From positions 1-14,405 of the forward strand of contig JAFMSC010000055.1 in NCBI GenBank assembly GCA_017353825.1: a DNA stretch of 14,405 nt. The letters are read 5' to 3'. Both the position numbers and the translations under genes were made by a program. Of this stretch, positions 1-6,868 are shown piece after piece. The notes under the pieces are model-generated. The model did no database searches and was not told the DNA's origin. It saw only the letters and a program-made list of their open reading frames with translations. How positions within the stretch are numbered: position 1 is the stretch's first letter; every line of letters starts with the position of its first letter. Source of the DNA: Hyphomicrobiaceae bacterium. GTDB lineage: Bacteria > Pseudomonadota > Alphaproteobacteria > Rhizobiales > Hyphomicrobiaceae.

Positions 1-788
1 GCCTCATCGCCGGGCCCAGGTCCGGCGCCGCCCGCGATGACCACCACATCGGCTCCCAGCCGGCCCAGCGCCTCCCGCAGCCGCGTGCGATCCCGCCCGA
101 TGCGGTGGCTCTCCACCACACGACCCCCATCTCGTGCGACCAGCGCCGCCAGCATCGGCCCGTTGGCATCGTACACCGCGCTCCCAGACAGGCTCGCTCC
201 TGCCTTGCAGACGCCCTCTGCCGCCAGCAGGCAGCGCACGCGTGGCCGACGGACGACGGACACCCGCTCGCATCCGGCCGAGGCCAGCAGCCCGATCGCG
301 CCTGCTTCAAGGTGCCGCCCCGCCACGGCGAGTACGCTGCCCTGCCGAGCATGGCTGCCCGCCCGATCCACTGCCTGTCCGGCGAACACCGGTGCGATGA
401 CCGCAATCGACCCCGCACCAGTGCGCGCGGCGTTTTCCAGCCCTACCACTGCATCGGCGCCCGCCGGCAGCGGGGCACCGTTCTCTACCTCCACCGCACA
501 CCCCGCGCCCACGTCCGCGGACATTCCCTGCAAGCAGAATGACAGCGGATTGTAAGCGCTGGCGCCCACCGTTTCGTCCGCCCGCAGCGCAAATCCGTCC
601 GCTGCGACCCGGTCGAACGGCGGCAGGTCCAGCGCCGCCGGCACGCCGCCAGCCAGGACGCGCCCCGCCGCGTCCGCTAGTGGCACGCTCTCAGCCCCCA
701 ACGGCGCAGGCCAGGCATCGATCCATGCCGCCACATCGTCGAGACGCGCCCGCTCGCGCAGGCCGTGCAACGGCCCACCCGTCAACAT
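1..788 (-). CDS. MoeA-like molybdopterin-binding protein, partial (3' end outside the window)
   Basis: About 262 codons are visible. The MoeA family inserts molybdate into adenylylated molybdopterin in the cytoplasm during molybdenum cofactor synthesis. The order of motifs fits this family: an N-terminal stretch ending in LPPFDRVAADGFALR (the place of MoeA's DNxAMDGYA segment), then ENGAPLPAGADAVV, then LLAAEG, YDANGPML and, near the window edge, DVVVIAGGAGPGPGD, which matches the molybdopterin-binding MoCF domain. The MoeA consensus Asn and Met of the first motif are replaced (RVAADG), so this may be a divergent MoeA-like paralogue rather than the housekeeping enzyme. I chose ATG at 788. Its only nearby Shine-Dalgarno is 42 nt upstream and better suits an overlapping 12-codon frame. 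GTG at 887 is an in-frame alternative with poor support. The family call is firm, the precise role less so. Confidence 0.8.
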   Translation of the reverse strand, partial: MLTGGPLHGLRERARLDDVAAWIDAWPAPLGAESVPLADAAGRVLAGGVPAALDLPPFDRVAADGFALRADETVGASAYNPLSFCLQGMSADVGAGCAVEVENGAPLPAGADAVVGLENAARTGAGSIAVIAPVFAGQAVDRAGSHARQGSVLAVAGRHLEAGAIGLLASAGCERVSVVRRPRVRCLLAAEGVCKAGASLSGSAVYDANGPMLAALVARDGGRVVESHRIGRDRTRLREALGRLGADVVVIAGGAGPGPGDE

Positions 789-835
789 GCCTGGGTCGCC
801 GGGGCGGAGCGTGGCGCCATTAGGGTTAACCTCCT
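782..835 (-). promoter_or_regulatory. Shine-Dalgarno plus 12-codon leader frame overlapping the moeA-like start
   Basis: On the minus strand a GGAGG (835-831) lies 9 nt before an ATG at 820-818. That ATG opens a 12-codon frame (MAPRSAPATQAC) stopping at TGA 784-782, which overlaps the ATG of the moeA-like gene (ATGTTGA). This is the geometry of a translationally coupled leader peptide. It could equally mark a single-base frameshift near the true start of the gene. Confidence 0.35.
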
Positions 836-870
836 GCAGCAGAAGCCGTCGTCCGCGACACCATACACAC

Positions 871-886
871 TGACGGCAGACTGTCA
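871..886. repeat. Imperfect 6-4-6 palindrome upstream of the moeA-like gene
   Basis: TGACGG-CAGA-CTGTCA has arms matching at five of six positions. It lies about 85-100 bp upstream of the moeA-like start, in the divergent region between that gene and the importer. It could be an operator half-site pair, but a palindrome of this quality also occurs by chance. Confidence 0.2.
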
Positions 887-909
887 CATCTTGGGTTCAG
901 GCTGCTCGC

Positions 910-1077
910 ATGACCAAAGACGACAAGCTCCTCCGCGAAACCGTGCTCGCCGAGTTGCGCCGACGACGCTGCGTGGCTGGCGACGGCCAGGACCGCGCCC
1001 GGCGCGAGCCTGCCGACGCCGGCCATGCCGCCCGGCCCGAAGCAGATAGCCGGATGCAGGTGGCGCTCCGTCGCTAG
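910..1077 (+). CDS. Possible small protein or gene relic (55 aa)
   Basis: An ATG frame of 55 codons begins MTKDDKLLRETVLAELRR. This opening resembles from memory the start of small BON-domain (OsmY-like) proteins. After about residue 18 it becomes Arg/Ala-rich, and no BON core motif (V..G.VTL.G.V) follows in any of the three frames. There is no clear Shine-Dalgarno before the ATG. It may be the 5' end of a decayed gene or chance open frame in GC-rich DNA. The call rests on the N-terminal resemblance only. Confidence 0.2.
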   Translation: MTKDDKLLRETVLAELRRRRCVAGDGQDRARREPADAGHAARPEADSRMQVALRR

Positions 1078-1146
1078 AGGGGCAAGCGGCCAGGCCGCTT
1101 GCGCTCCCGCCGGCCGAGCCTTTCACCCGGGCACGCGAGCCGCGCC

Positions 1147-1225
1147 GTGGGCCATATGGATCGGCCCACATGGATCGGCCACATGGATCGGCACATGGAT
1201 GGCCACGTGGAGCGGCCACATTGGG
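1147..1225. repeat. Degenerate ~13-bp tandem repeat (about six units)
   Basis: Successive units read GGCCATATGGATC, GGCCCACATGGATC, GGCCACATGGATC, GGCACATGGAT, GGCCACGTGGAGC and GGCCACATTGGG. Most carry the palindromic core CATATG, CACATGG or CACGTGG. The first units also form a hairpin: GTGGGCC (1147-1153) pairs with GGCCCAC (1163-1169) across a 9-nt loop. The block lies 280-360 bp upstream of aapP. Possible roles are a multi-copy protein-binding site or slippage-derived simple repeat; the sequence does not decide between them. Confidence 0.6.
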
Positions 1226-1470
1226 CCCCGGCACAAGGTCCGTCCGCTCGTGGCCGGCGAGGGAGGGCAAGGCGTGTCCGGCCCCCGTGTGCGAGCCGAA
1301 CAACGAACGGCGCGGAAGCAACCCGGTCCGCTCGCTGTGCCCAGAAAAACACACGGCCTTTGCTGGCGCGCAAACAGGCGGCACCTTTTCGCCTGGGGCA
1401 CAGCGTTCATGGACAGCCAAGGCAGCGGGAGCGCGGGCAACGCTCATTCCAGAACGCGATCTCGTCCGCA

Positions 1471-1499
1471 TTGCCTCGATCCGCGCGCTTCGGCATACT
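1471..1499 (+). promoter_or_regulatory. Candidate sigma-70-type promoter for aapP
   Basis: TTGCCT (1471-1476) and CATACT (1494-1499) are separated by 17 bp, each matching four of six consensus positions. A start site 6-7 nt downstream of the -10 would fall at 1505-1506, on the aapP ATG itself. No Shine-Dalgarno precedes that ATG, so the transcript could be leaderless. This is prediction from spacing only. Confidence 0.35.
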
Positions 1500-1504
1500 T
1501 GCGC

Positions 1505-2302
1505 ATGCCCAGTGATACGGTGAGCACCTCTAAGGCCGAAACCAACGCGCCGCCCGGAGCGCACAGCGCCGCGGCGGTCGAGCTGACGGGCGTCAACAAG
1601 TGGTTTGGCGCCTTCCATGTCCTCAAAGACATCAACCTGACAGTGGCCCAGCGCGAGAAGATCGTGATCTGCGGTCCGTCCGGCTCCGGCAAGTCCACCC
1701 TGATCCGCTGCATCAACCGGCTGGAGACGCACCAGAGCGGGCGCATCGTCGTGGACGGCATCGAGCTGACCCAGGATCTGCGCCAGATCGAGAAGGTGCG
1801 CGCCGAGGTCGGGATGGTGTTTCAAAGCTTCAACTTGTTCCCCCACCTCAGTGTGCTTGACAATCTCTGCCTCGGGCCGGTGTGGGTGAAGAAGATGCCG
1901 CGCGCCGAGGCCGAGAAGGTGGCCTTGAGATACCTGGAGCGGGTGCGCATTCCCGACCAGGCGATGAAATATCCAGGCCAGCTCTCGGGCGGCCAGCAGC
2001 AGCGCGTCGCCATTGCCCGCGCGTTGTGCATGAACCCGCGCATCATGCTGTTCGATGAACCCACATCCGCCCTCGACCCCGAGATGATCAAGGAGGTGCT
2101 GGACGTGATGGTGGAGCTCGCCCGCTCCGGCATGACCATGCTGTGTGTGACGCATGAGATGGGCTTTGCCCGCTCGGTGGCCGACCGCGTCGTGTTCATG
2201 GACCGCGGCGAGATCGTGGAGGAGGCGCCGCCGGAGCAGTTCTTCAACAGCCCGCGCTCGCCTCGCACCAAGCTGTTCCTGTCACAGATCCTGGAGCACT
2301 AG
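1505..2302 (+). CDS. aapP: General L-amino-acid ABC transporter, ATP-binding subunit AapP
   Basis: This 265-residue cytoplasmic ATPase hydrolyses ATP to drive amino-acid import through AapQM. Visible motifs are Walker A GPSGSGKS (57-64), Q-loop FQSFNLFPH (Gln107), signature LSGGQQQR (from 160), Walker B IMLFDEP (180-186), D-loop SALD (188-191) and switch His217 in VTHEMGFA. The QSFNLFPHLSVLDN segment and the length are typical of polar amino-acid ATPases. The frame is open well upstream, but homology-like sequence begins near residue 24, so ATG 1505 is preferred. GTG at 1520 is an alternative. There is no good Shine-Dalgarno. In the usual aapJQMP arrangement this gene is last; here it is first, separated by 201 bp from aapJ, so it may be transcribed partly on its own. 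Without the neighbouring JQM genes it would be called only a polar amino-acid ATPase. Confidence 0.95.
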   Translation: MPSDTVSTSKAETNAPPGAHSAAAVELTGVNKWFGAFHVLKDINLTVAQREKIVICGPSGSGKSTLIRCINRLETHQSGRIVVDGIELTQDLRQIEKVRAEVGMVFQSFNLFPHLSVLDNLCLGPVWVKKMPRAEAEKVALRYLERVRIPDQAMKYPGQLSGGQQQRVAIARALCMNPRIMLFDEPTSALDPEMIKEVLDVMVELARSGMTMLCVTHEMGFARSVADRVVFMDRGEIVEEAPPEQFFNSPRSPRTKLFLSQILEH

Positions 2303-2328
2303 CAGAGGGAAAAATTGACGACAAAGAC

Positions 2329-2349
2329 GGGGGCTGACCCCGCGCCCCC
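2329..2349. repeat. GC-rich hairpin between aapP and aapJ
   Basis: GGGGGC (2329-2334) pairs with GCCCCC (2344-2349) across a 9-nt loop, 27 bp after the aapP stop. There is no T-run, so it is not a canonical intrinsic terminator. It could attenuate read-through or protect the 3' end of an aapP transcript. Confidence 0.35.
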
Positions 2350-2503
2350 AACGCCGGTGGTAGGGTGGTCGGCAGGATCTGTACCCGTAGGGAACGAAAA
2401 ATTCGGCAGGGACCGCGTAGACAGACTGCGCACATACCTTTCGCCAATAGCTCCTTTCATGCGTCATCTTCGGACGTAACCTGCAGAGTGGAGAGAAAGA
2501 CCC

Positions 2504-3538
2504 ATGACGCATTTTGCCCGACGCGCAGCTCTCGCCGCGGTTGTTCTGGCCGGGCTTGCAGGATTGACAGGCGCGGCGAGTGCACAGACGAAAACGCTCG
2601 ACACCGTCAAACAGCGCGGCCAGCTCGTGTGCGGCGTCAATGTCGGGCTGCCGGGCTTCGGCGCCGCCGACGACAAGGGCGTTTGGTCGGGCCTCGACGT
2701 GGACTACTGCAAGGCGATCGCGGCGGCCGTGCTGGGCGATGCCGGCAAGGTGCGTTACGTGCCCACCACGACCAAGGAGCGCTTTACCGCCCTGCAGTCG
2801 GGCGAGATCGACGTGCTCAACCGCAACACGACGTGGACCATCTCGCGCGATTCCTCGCTCGGGCTGAGCTTCGCCGGCGTCAATTACTACGACGGCCAGG
2901 GGTTCATGGTGAAGAAGGCGGCCGGCGTCAAATCCGGCAAGGAGCTGGGCGGCGCTACCATCTGCGTCCAGACCGGCACCACCACTGAGCTCAACCTCGC
3001 CGACTTCTTCCGCATCAACAACCTCCAGTATAAGCCGCTGGTGTTCGAGAAGATGGACGAGGCGCTCAGGGCTTATCAGGCCAACCGCTGCGATGCCTTC
3101 ACGACCGATGCCTCTCAGCTCTACGCGGTGCGCCTTTTGACGAGCAACCCCGACGAGCACATCGTGCTGCCTGATATCATCTCCAAGGAGCCGCTCGGGC
3201 CCGCGGTGCGACAGGGCGACAGCCAGTGGTTCACGATCGTCAGGTGGGTGCACTTCGCGCTGCTCAACGCCGAGGAGCTGAACGTGACCCAGGCCAACGT
3301 GGATGAGATGCTGAACTCCACCCATCCCGATGTGAAGCGCCTGCTGGGCAAGGAGGGCGACTTCGGCAAGGGCCTCGGTCTCGACAACGACTGGGCCTAT
3401 CGCGCCGTCAAGCAGGTCGGCAACTACGGGGAGGTCTTCGAGCGCAACGTCGGCTCCGGCTCGCGCCTCAAGATCGACCGCGGCCTCAACGGGCTGTGGA
3501 CCAAGGGCGGTCTCCAGTACGCCCCTCCGATCCGGTGA
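2504..3538 (+). CDS. aapJ: General L-amino-acid ABC transporter, periplasmic binding protein AapJ
   Basis: This 344-residue binding protein captures amino acids in the periplasm and delivers them to AapQM. The Sec signal peptide has a basic start (HFARR), a hydrophobic core at about residues 8-22 and an ASA-Gln cleavage site after residue 27. The mature protein shows family 3 solute-binding features: VKQRGQLVCGVNVGLPGFG, a GLDVDYCKAIAAAVLGD segment, FTALQSGEIDVLNRNTTWT (ligand pocket) and a hinge region near CVQTGTTTELNLADFF. The length matches AapJ/BztA (about 340 aa). The ATG is supported by GGAGAG 8 nt upstream. Substrate range (broad L-amino acids, notably Glu, Asp, Gln and Asn) is inferred from the family. 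A 297-bp gap holding a repeat element separates it from aapQ. Binding-protein genes are often the most highly expressed of the set, and such a gap could aid that by uncoupling aapJ from the permeases. Confidence 0.95.
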   Translation: MTHFARRAALAAVVLAGLAGLTGAASAQTKTLDTVKQRGQLVCGVNVGLPGFGAADDKGVWSGLDVDYCKAIAAAVLGDAGKVRYVPTTTKERFTALQSGEIDVLNRNTTWTISRDSSLGLSFAGVNYYDGQGFMVKKAAGVKSGKELGGATICVQTGTTTELNLADFFRINNLQYKPLVFEKMDEALRAYQANRCDAFTTDASQLYAVRLLTSNPDEHIVLPDIISKEPLGPAVRQGDSQWFTIVRWVHFALLNAEELNVTQANVDEMLNSTHPDVKRLLGKEGDFGKGLGLDNDWAYRAVKQVGNYGEVFERNVGSGSRLKIDRGLNGLWTKGGLQYAPPIR

Positions 3539-3614
3539 CGACTGAGGTGACCTGGCGAGGCGCAAGAAATAGCATGGCGCATGGGTTCAGCTGCCGCCCC
3601 ACCACGGCGCCCCG

Positions 3615-3755
3615 CCCCGGAAGGCGGGCACCCAGCTCACCTCTGAGCGAGGGTATGGACGCGGCAAAATGGCATGCGCCTCCAGGTCGACGCCGCACGG
3701 AAACGAGACCCTTGGTGCTCGGTCGATCGGCTCCCTGCCTTCCAGCCTTCCGGGG
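3615..3755. repeat. 141-bp element bounded by an exact 11-bp inverted repeat
   Basis: CCCCGGAAGGC (3615-3625) is perfectly complementary to GCCTTCCGGGG (3745-3755). The left arm is followed by GGGCACCCAGCTC and the right arm by GGCATGACG. These flanks recall the interspersed palindromic elements (REP/RIME type) common in alphaproteobacterial intergenic DNA, which typically read CCGCGAAGGCGGG-ACCCAGC and GGGGATGACG. There is no convincing coding frame inside. It sits in the aapJ-aapQ gap and, if transcribed, could fold into a long stem-loop. Confidence 0.65.
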
Positions 3756-3835
3756 GCATGACGTTGGCGGGCAGCGCAATGGCCATTGCCGGGCCCTGAG
3801 GGTTCTTTGCGGACTGGCGAGCCCGGGAGACTGAG

Positions 3836-5026
3836 GTGGCGGTGTTGGCCCGCAAACCCCGCGATCTGGCGGACGTGAAGGCGCTTCTCTATCGGCCCGA
3901 GGTGCGTCAAGTTGCGTATCAGGCGGCGCTCTTGGCAGCGCTGGCGTTCGCGGCGTACTGGGTTGTCAACAACGTCGCGGCCAATCTACGTCGCCAGAAC
4001 ATCGCCTCGGGGTTCGACTTCCTGAGCCGGACCTCGGGCTTCGACGTGGCGCAGACGCTCATCGAATACTCCAACCTCTCCACCTATGGCCGCGCCTTCT
4101 TGGTCGGCCTCCTCAACACCCTGCTGGTGGCGGCGCTCGGCATCCTCGCCGCCACGGTTCTGGGATTTGTGATCGGCATCGCCCGCCTCTCCTCCAACTG
4201 GCTGATCGCCAAGCTGGCCGCGGTCTACGTGGAGCTGGTGCGCAACGTGCCGCTGCTTCTGCAGCTGTTCTTCTGGTACTTTGCGGTGCTCAAGAACCTG
4301 CCGAACCCACGTCAGAGTTTCGCCCTGCCGGGCGGGGCCTATTTCAACGTCAGGGGGCTCTACCTGCCCGCGCCGGTGTTTCTGCCCGGCTTCGGACTGG
4401 TCGCAGCGGCACTGGCCGTCGGCACCCTTGCTACGGCCGCGCTGTGGTGGTGGGCGCGACAGCGCCAAGCCCTCACAGGCGAGCGCATTGCCGTGCTCTG
4501 GCCGGCGCTGGCGGCCGTCGTGGGGCTGCCGCTGGTGGTTTTCCTGGCTGCCGGACGGCCGCTGGAGGTGGACTATCCGGTGCTCGGTGGCTTCAATTTC
4601 CAGGGCGGCGTGGCGGTGATGCCTGAGCTGATCGCGCTGCTCTTGGGCCTTAGCATCTACACCGCCAGCTTCATCGCCGAGATCGTGCGTGCCGGCATCC
4701 TTGGCATCCCCAAGGGCCAGACCGAGGCAGCGCAGGCGCTCGGCCTCTCGCGTGGGCTGAGTTTGCGCCTCGTGGTGATCCCGCAGGCGGCGCGCATCGT
4801 CATCCCGCCGCTCACCAGCCAGTACCTCAACCTCACCAAGAACTCCTCTCTGGCGGTCGCCATCGGCTATCCCGACTTCGTCAGCGTCACCGGGACGATT
4901 CTCAACCAGACCGGCCAGGCGGTGGAGGTGATCCTGATGACCATGGGCGTCTACCTGGCAATCAGCCTGCTCACGTCCCTGTTCATGAACTGGTTCAACA
5001 GCCACATGGCTCTGGTGGAAAGGTAG
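3836..5026 (+). CDS. aapQ: General L-amino-acid ABC transporter, permease AapQ
   Basis: This 396-residue inner-membrane permease forms half of the translocation path with AapM. A hydrophobic segment at about 27-48 is followed by a periplasmic loop (about 50-85), then several membrane segments. The HisM/GlnP-type core includes FLVGLLNTLLVAALGILAATV (86-106), YVELVRNVPLLLQLFFWYFAV (131-151) and, near 282-312, the EAA loop EIVRAGILGIPKGQTEAAQALGLS that docks on AapP. As in known AapQ/BztB proteins, an extra hydrophobic insertion (about 181-245) makes it longer than simple permeases (about 220 aa). Translation is assigned to GTG 3836 with GGGAGA just upstream; a second GTG at 3842 is possible. 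It is separated from aapJ by the repeat element and followed 15 bp later by aapM. Confidence 0.95.
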   Translation: MAVLARKPRDLADVKALLYRPEVRQVAYQAALLAALAFAAYWVVNNVAANLRRQNIASGFDFLSRTSGFDVAQTLIEYSNLSTYGRAFLVGLLNTLLVAALGILAATVLGFVIGIARLSSNWLIAKLAAVYVELVRNVPLLLQLFFWYFAVLKNLPNPRQSFALPGGAYFNVRGLYLPAPVFLPGFGLVAAALAVGTLATAALWWWARQRQALTGERIAVLWPALAAVVGLPLVVFLAAGRPLEVDYPVLGGFNFQGGVAVMPELIALLLGLSIYTASFIAEIVRAGILGIPKGQTEAAQALGLSRGLSLRLVVIPQAARIVIPPLTSQYLNLTKNSSLAVAIGYPDFVSVTGTILNQTGQAVEVILMTMGVYLAISLLTSLFMNWFNSHMALVER

Positions 5027-5041
5027 AGCGGAGGTAGCACC

Positions 5042-6169
5042 ATGGCCGTCGTCGGCACCGCAACCACCGCGCCGCCGCGCCCCGGCGGGCCCATCGCGTG
5101 GCTACGTGAGAACCTGTTCTCGTCCTGGACCAACGCAGTGCTCACGCTGTTGGCCCTGTGGCTGGTCTACGAGGCCGTGGCCGCCGTACTCGGATGGGCG
5201 GTGCTGCACGCAACCTGGCAGGGGCGGGACGGCAGCGACTGCGCGCGTGCCGAAGCCGGCGCCTGCTGGCCCTTCGTCAACGCCTGGTTCGGCCAGTTCC
5301 TGTATGGGCGCTACCCCGAGCCCGAGCGCTGGCGCGTCAACCTTACCTATTTGCTTGCCGGGGCCGGCTTGGTGCCCCTGATGGTCCCCAGGGTGCCGCA
5401 CAAGCTGTGGTCGTCGGTCTACCTGCTGGCGGTATTCCCGGTGCTCGCCGTCCTCCTCCTGTCTGGCGGCATCTTCGGCCTACGCCACATCCCGACCGAC
5501 CTATGGGGCGGCCTGCTGGTGACGCTGGTCATCTCCTCGACCGGCATCGCCGCGGCGTTTCCCCTCGGCGTCGTGCTGGCGCTTGGGCGGCGCTCTCCCA
5601 TGCCGATCGTGCGCTCGCTGTCGATCGGCTTCATCGAGTTCGTGCGCGGCGTGCCGCTGATTACCGTACTGTTCATGGCCTCGGTGATGCTGCCGCTGTT
5701 CCTGCCTGAGCGTTGGAGCATCGACAAACTGGTGCGGGCGCTGATCATGGTGGCGCTGTTCTCCGCCGCCTACCTCGCCGAGGTGATCCGCGGCGGCCTG
5801 CAGGCGATCCAGCGCGGCCAGTTCGAGGCCGCCGACGCGCTCGGCCTCTCCTATCCTCAGAAGATGGGTCTCGTTGTCCTGCCGCAGGCCCTCAAGCTGG
5901 TGATCCCGGGCATCGTCGGCAGCTTCATCAGCCTGTTCAAGGACACCAGCTTGGTGCTGATCATCGGCATCTTCGACCTCCTGGGTATGGCGCAGACCGC
6001 CTCCTCCTCGCCCACCTGGCTCTCTCCGTCCACGCCTATGACCGCCTACGTGGTGGCCGGCGCCATCTTCTGGATCTTCTGCTTCGGCATGTCCCGCTAC
6101 TCCCAAATGCTGGAGCGTCGCCTGGCCGCCGGCGGCGAGCGCGTGGTGGCCAAGACGGCGGAGGACTGA
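5042..6169 (+). CDS. aapM: General L-amino-acid ABC transporter, permease AapM
   Basis: This 375-residue inner-membrane permease partners AapQ. A hydrophobic segment at about 32-52 is followed by a periplasmic stretch with CARAEAGACWPFVNAWFGQFLYG (67-89) and ERWRVN, characteristic of AapM/BztC. Later segments include GGLLVTLVISSTGIAAAFPLG (156-176) and FIEFVRGVPLITVLFMASVM. The EAA loop EVIRGGLQAIQRGQFEAADALGLS (247-270) is the AapP contact site. Length is typical (about 380 aa). The ATG has a clear GGAGG 7 nt upstream and lies 15 bp after aapQ, so the two permeases are co-transcribed. aapP does not follow as it usually would; the next gene is an unrelated HEXXH protein 51 bp on. Confidence 0.95.
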   Translation: MAVVGTATTAPPRPGGPIAWLRENLFSSWTNAVLTLLALWLVYEAVAAVLGWAVLHATWQGRDGSDCARAEAGACWPFVNAWFGQFLYGRYPEPERWRVNLTYLLAGAGLVPLMVPRVPHKLWSSVYLLAVFPVLAVLLLSGGIFGLRHIPTDLWGGLLVTLVISSTGIAAAFPLGVVLALGRRSPMPIVRSLSIGFIEFVRGVPLITVLFMASVMLPLFLPERWSIDKLVRALIMVALFSAAYLAEVIRGGLQAIQRGQFEAADALGLSYPQKMGLVVLPQALKLVIPGIVGSFISLFKDTSLVLIIGIFDLLGMAQTASSSPTWLSPSTPMTAYVVAGAIFWIFCFGMSRYSQMLERRLAAGGERVVAKTAED

Positions 6170-6220
6170 GCGGCCCTTCGCTGCACCGAAACCGATGTCC
6201 GGCAATTGCTTGTCCTTGAT

Positions 6221-6868
6221 ATGAGACCGGCCAAGACTCCTCTGCGCCCGACCCTCAACGATAAGATTCAGCTATGGCTGTCCACAAGCAGACGCATTGA
6301 TGGACTGTGGATTGGAACCTACCAAAGCGGCGACAAGGCCGAGACAGCCCTTGGCCGTATCGAGGAAGCCCTCAATCTCATCAAGACTTACGATCGTGTT
6401 CGGTACGATCGGCTGCGCAGCGACCTTGAACGCGTGTGGGTTGTTGTTCTGCCGGGTGCTCTCGGGAGCTACAATGAGAGACTTCGCGCCTGTCAATTGG
6501 ACCCGCGGCACGTCTTGGCGAAGCTCTCTTCTCCACAGATCATCGCCGCAACCATCGTGCACGAGGCGACGCATGCGCGGCTGCAGCGATGTGGCATCGG
6601 CTACGACGAGGAACGGCGCTCGCGTATCGAGGCCATCTGCTTCCGACGCGAGGCCGCCCTTGCCATGAAGCTGCCCAACGGGGGGTCGGTACGCGAAACG
6701 GCGGAGCGCCAGCTGGCGCGGTGCGCGACCAGCGACTTTTGGACCGACGCGGCGTTCGACACTCGATTCCCAGATAGCGCTGCGGAGGCGCTGCGCTACC
6801 TTGGAGCTCCCGAGTGGTTGGTGCGCCTGCTCGTTCGGCGGTGGCGTCGACGACAGCGGCGGCGTTAG
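6221..6868 (+). CDS. Unassigned protein with HEXXH zinc-metallopeptidase motif
   Basis: I do not recognise a named family for this 215-residue protein. At 112-120 it carries IVHEATHAR, a perfect HEXXH motif (His114, Glu115, His118). Glu137 in RIEAICFRREAA lies 19 residues after the second His and could be the third zinc ligand of a gluzincin-type fold. Before it, ERVWVVVLPGALGSYNERL looks like a beta-strand segment; after it are RETAERQLARCATSDFWTDAAF and LGAPEWLVRLL. The tail is highly basic (residues 205-215 are nearly all Arg). There is no signal peptide or obvious membrane segment, so it is probably cytosolic. ATG 6221 was chosen over an in-frame TTG at 6206; neither has a clear Shine-Dalgarno. 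The first half is visibly less GC-rich than neighbouring genes, hinting at separate ancestry. Its stop overlaps that of the convergent M28 gene by 4 bp. Peptidase activity is inference. Confidence 0.75.
   Translation: MRPAKTPLRPTLNDKIQLWLSTSRRIDGLWIGTYQSGDKAETALGRIEEALNLIKTYDRVRYDRLRSDLERVWVVVLPGALGSYNERLRACQLDPRHVLAKLSSPQIIAATIVHEATHARLQRCGIGYDEERRSRIEAICFRREAALAMKLPNGGSVRETAERQLARCATSDFWTDAAFDTRFPDSAAEALRYLGAPEWLVRLLVRRWRRRQRRR

Larger units (their letters stand above)
789..1504. other. Intergenic region between moeA-like gene and aapP
   Basis: This divergent gap of about 700 bp holds no confidently coding frame. It contains the leader frame and palindrome near the moeA-like gene, the weak 55-codon frame, the degenerate 13-bp repeat run at 1147-1225 and a candidate aapP promoter at its right end. 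The open frame of aapP extends upstream to 1025, but that extension (many Trp, Gly and Arg residues, read through the repeats) does not resemble an ABC ATPase N-terminus. I see nothing else between 1230 and 1470. Confidence 0.5.

Noticed and set aside
1025..1504. N-terminal extension of the aapP reading frame
   Set aside because: The frame is open, but it reads through the degenerate repeats and gives Trp/Arg/Gly-rich sequence unlike ABC ATPases. Recognisable ATPase sequence begins after ATG 1505.
884..2155. Long minus-strand open frame antisense to aapP and its upstream region
   Set aside because: His/Ala/Arg-rich shadow of aapP with no recognisable motif or ribosome binding site.
2282..3565. 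Long minus-strand open frame antisense to aapJ
   Set aside because: Composition is that of a shadow frame in GC-rich coding DNA, with no domain, and aapJ on the plus strand is certain.
3496..3834. Plus-strand 112-codon frame spanning the aapJ-aapQ gap
   Set aside because: It overlaps the aapJ end out of frame, runs through the inverted-repeat element and shows no protein-like pattern.
3986..5005. Minus-strand open frame antisense to aapQ
   Set aside because: Highly charged, low-complexity translation typical of the complement of a membrane-protein gene.
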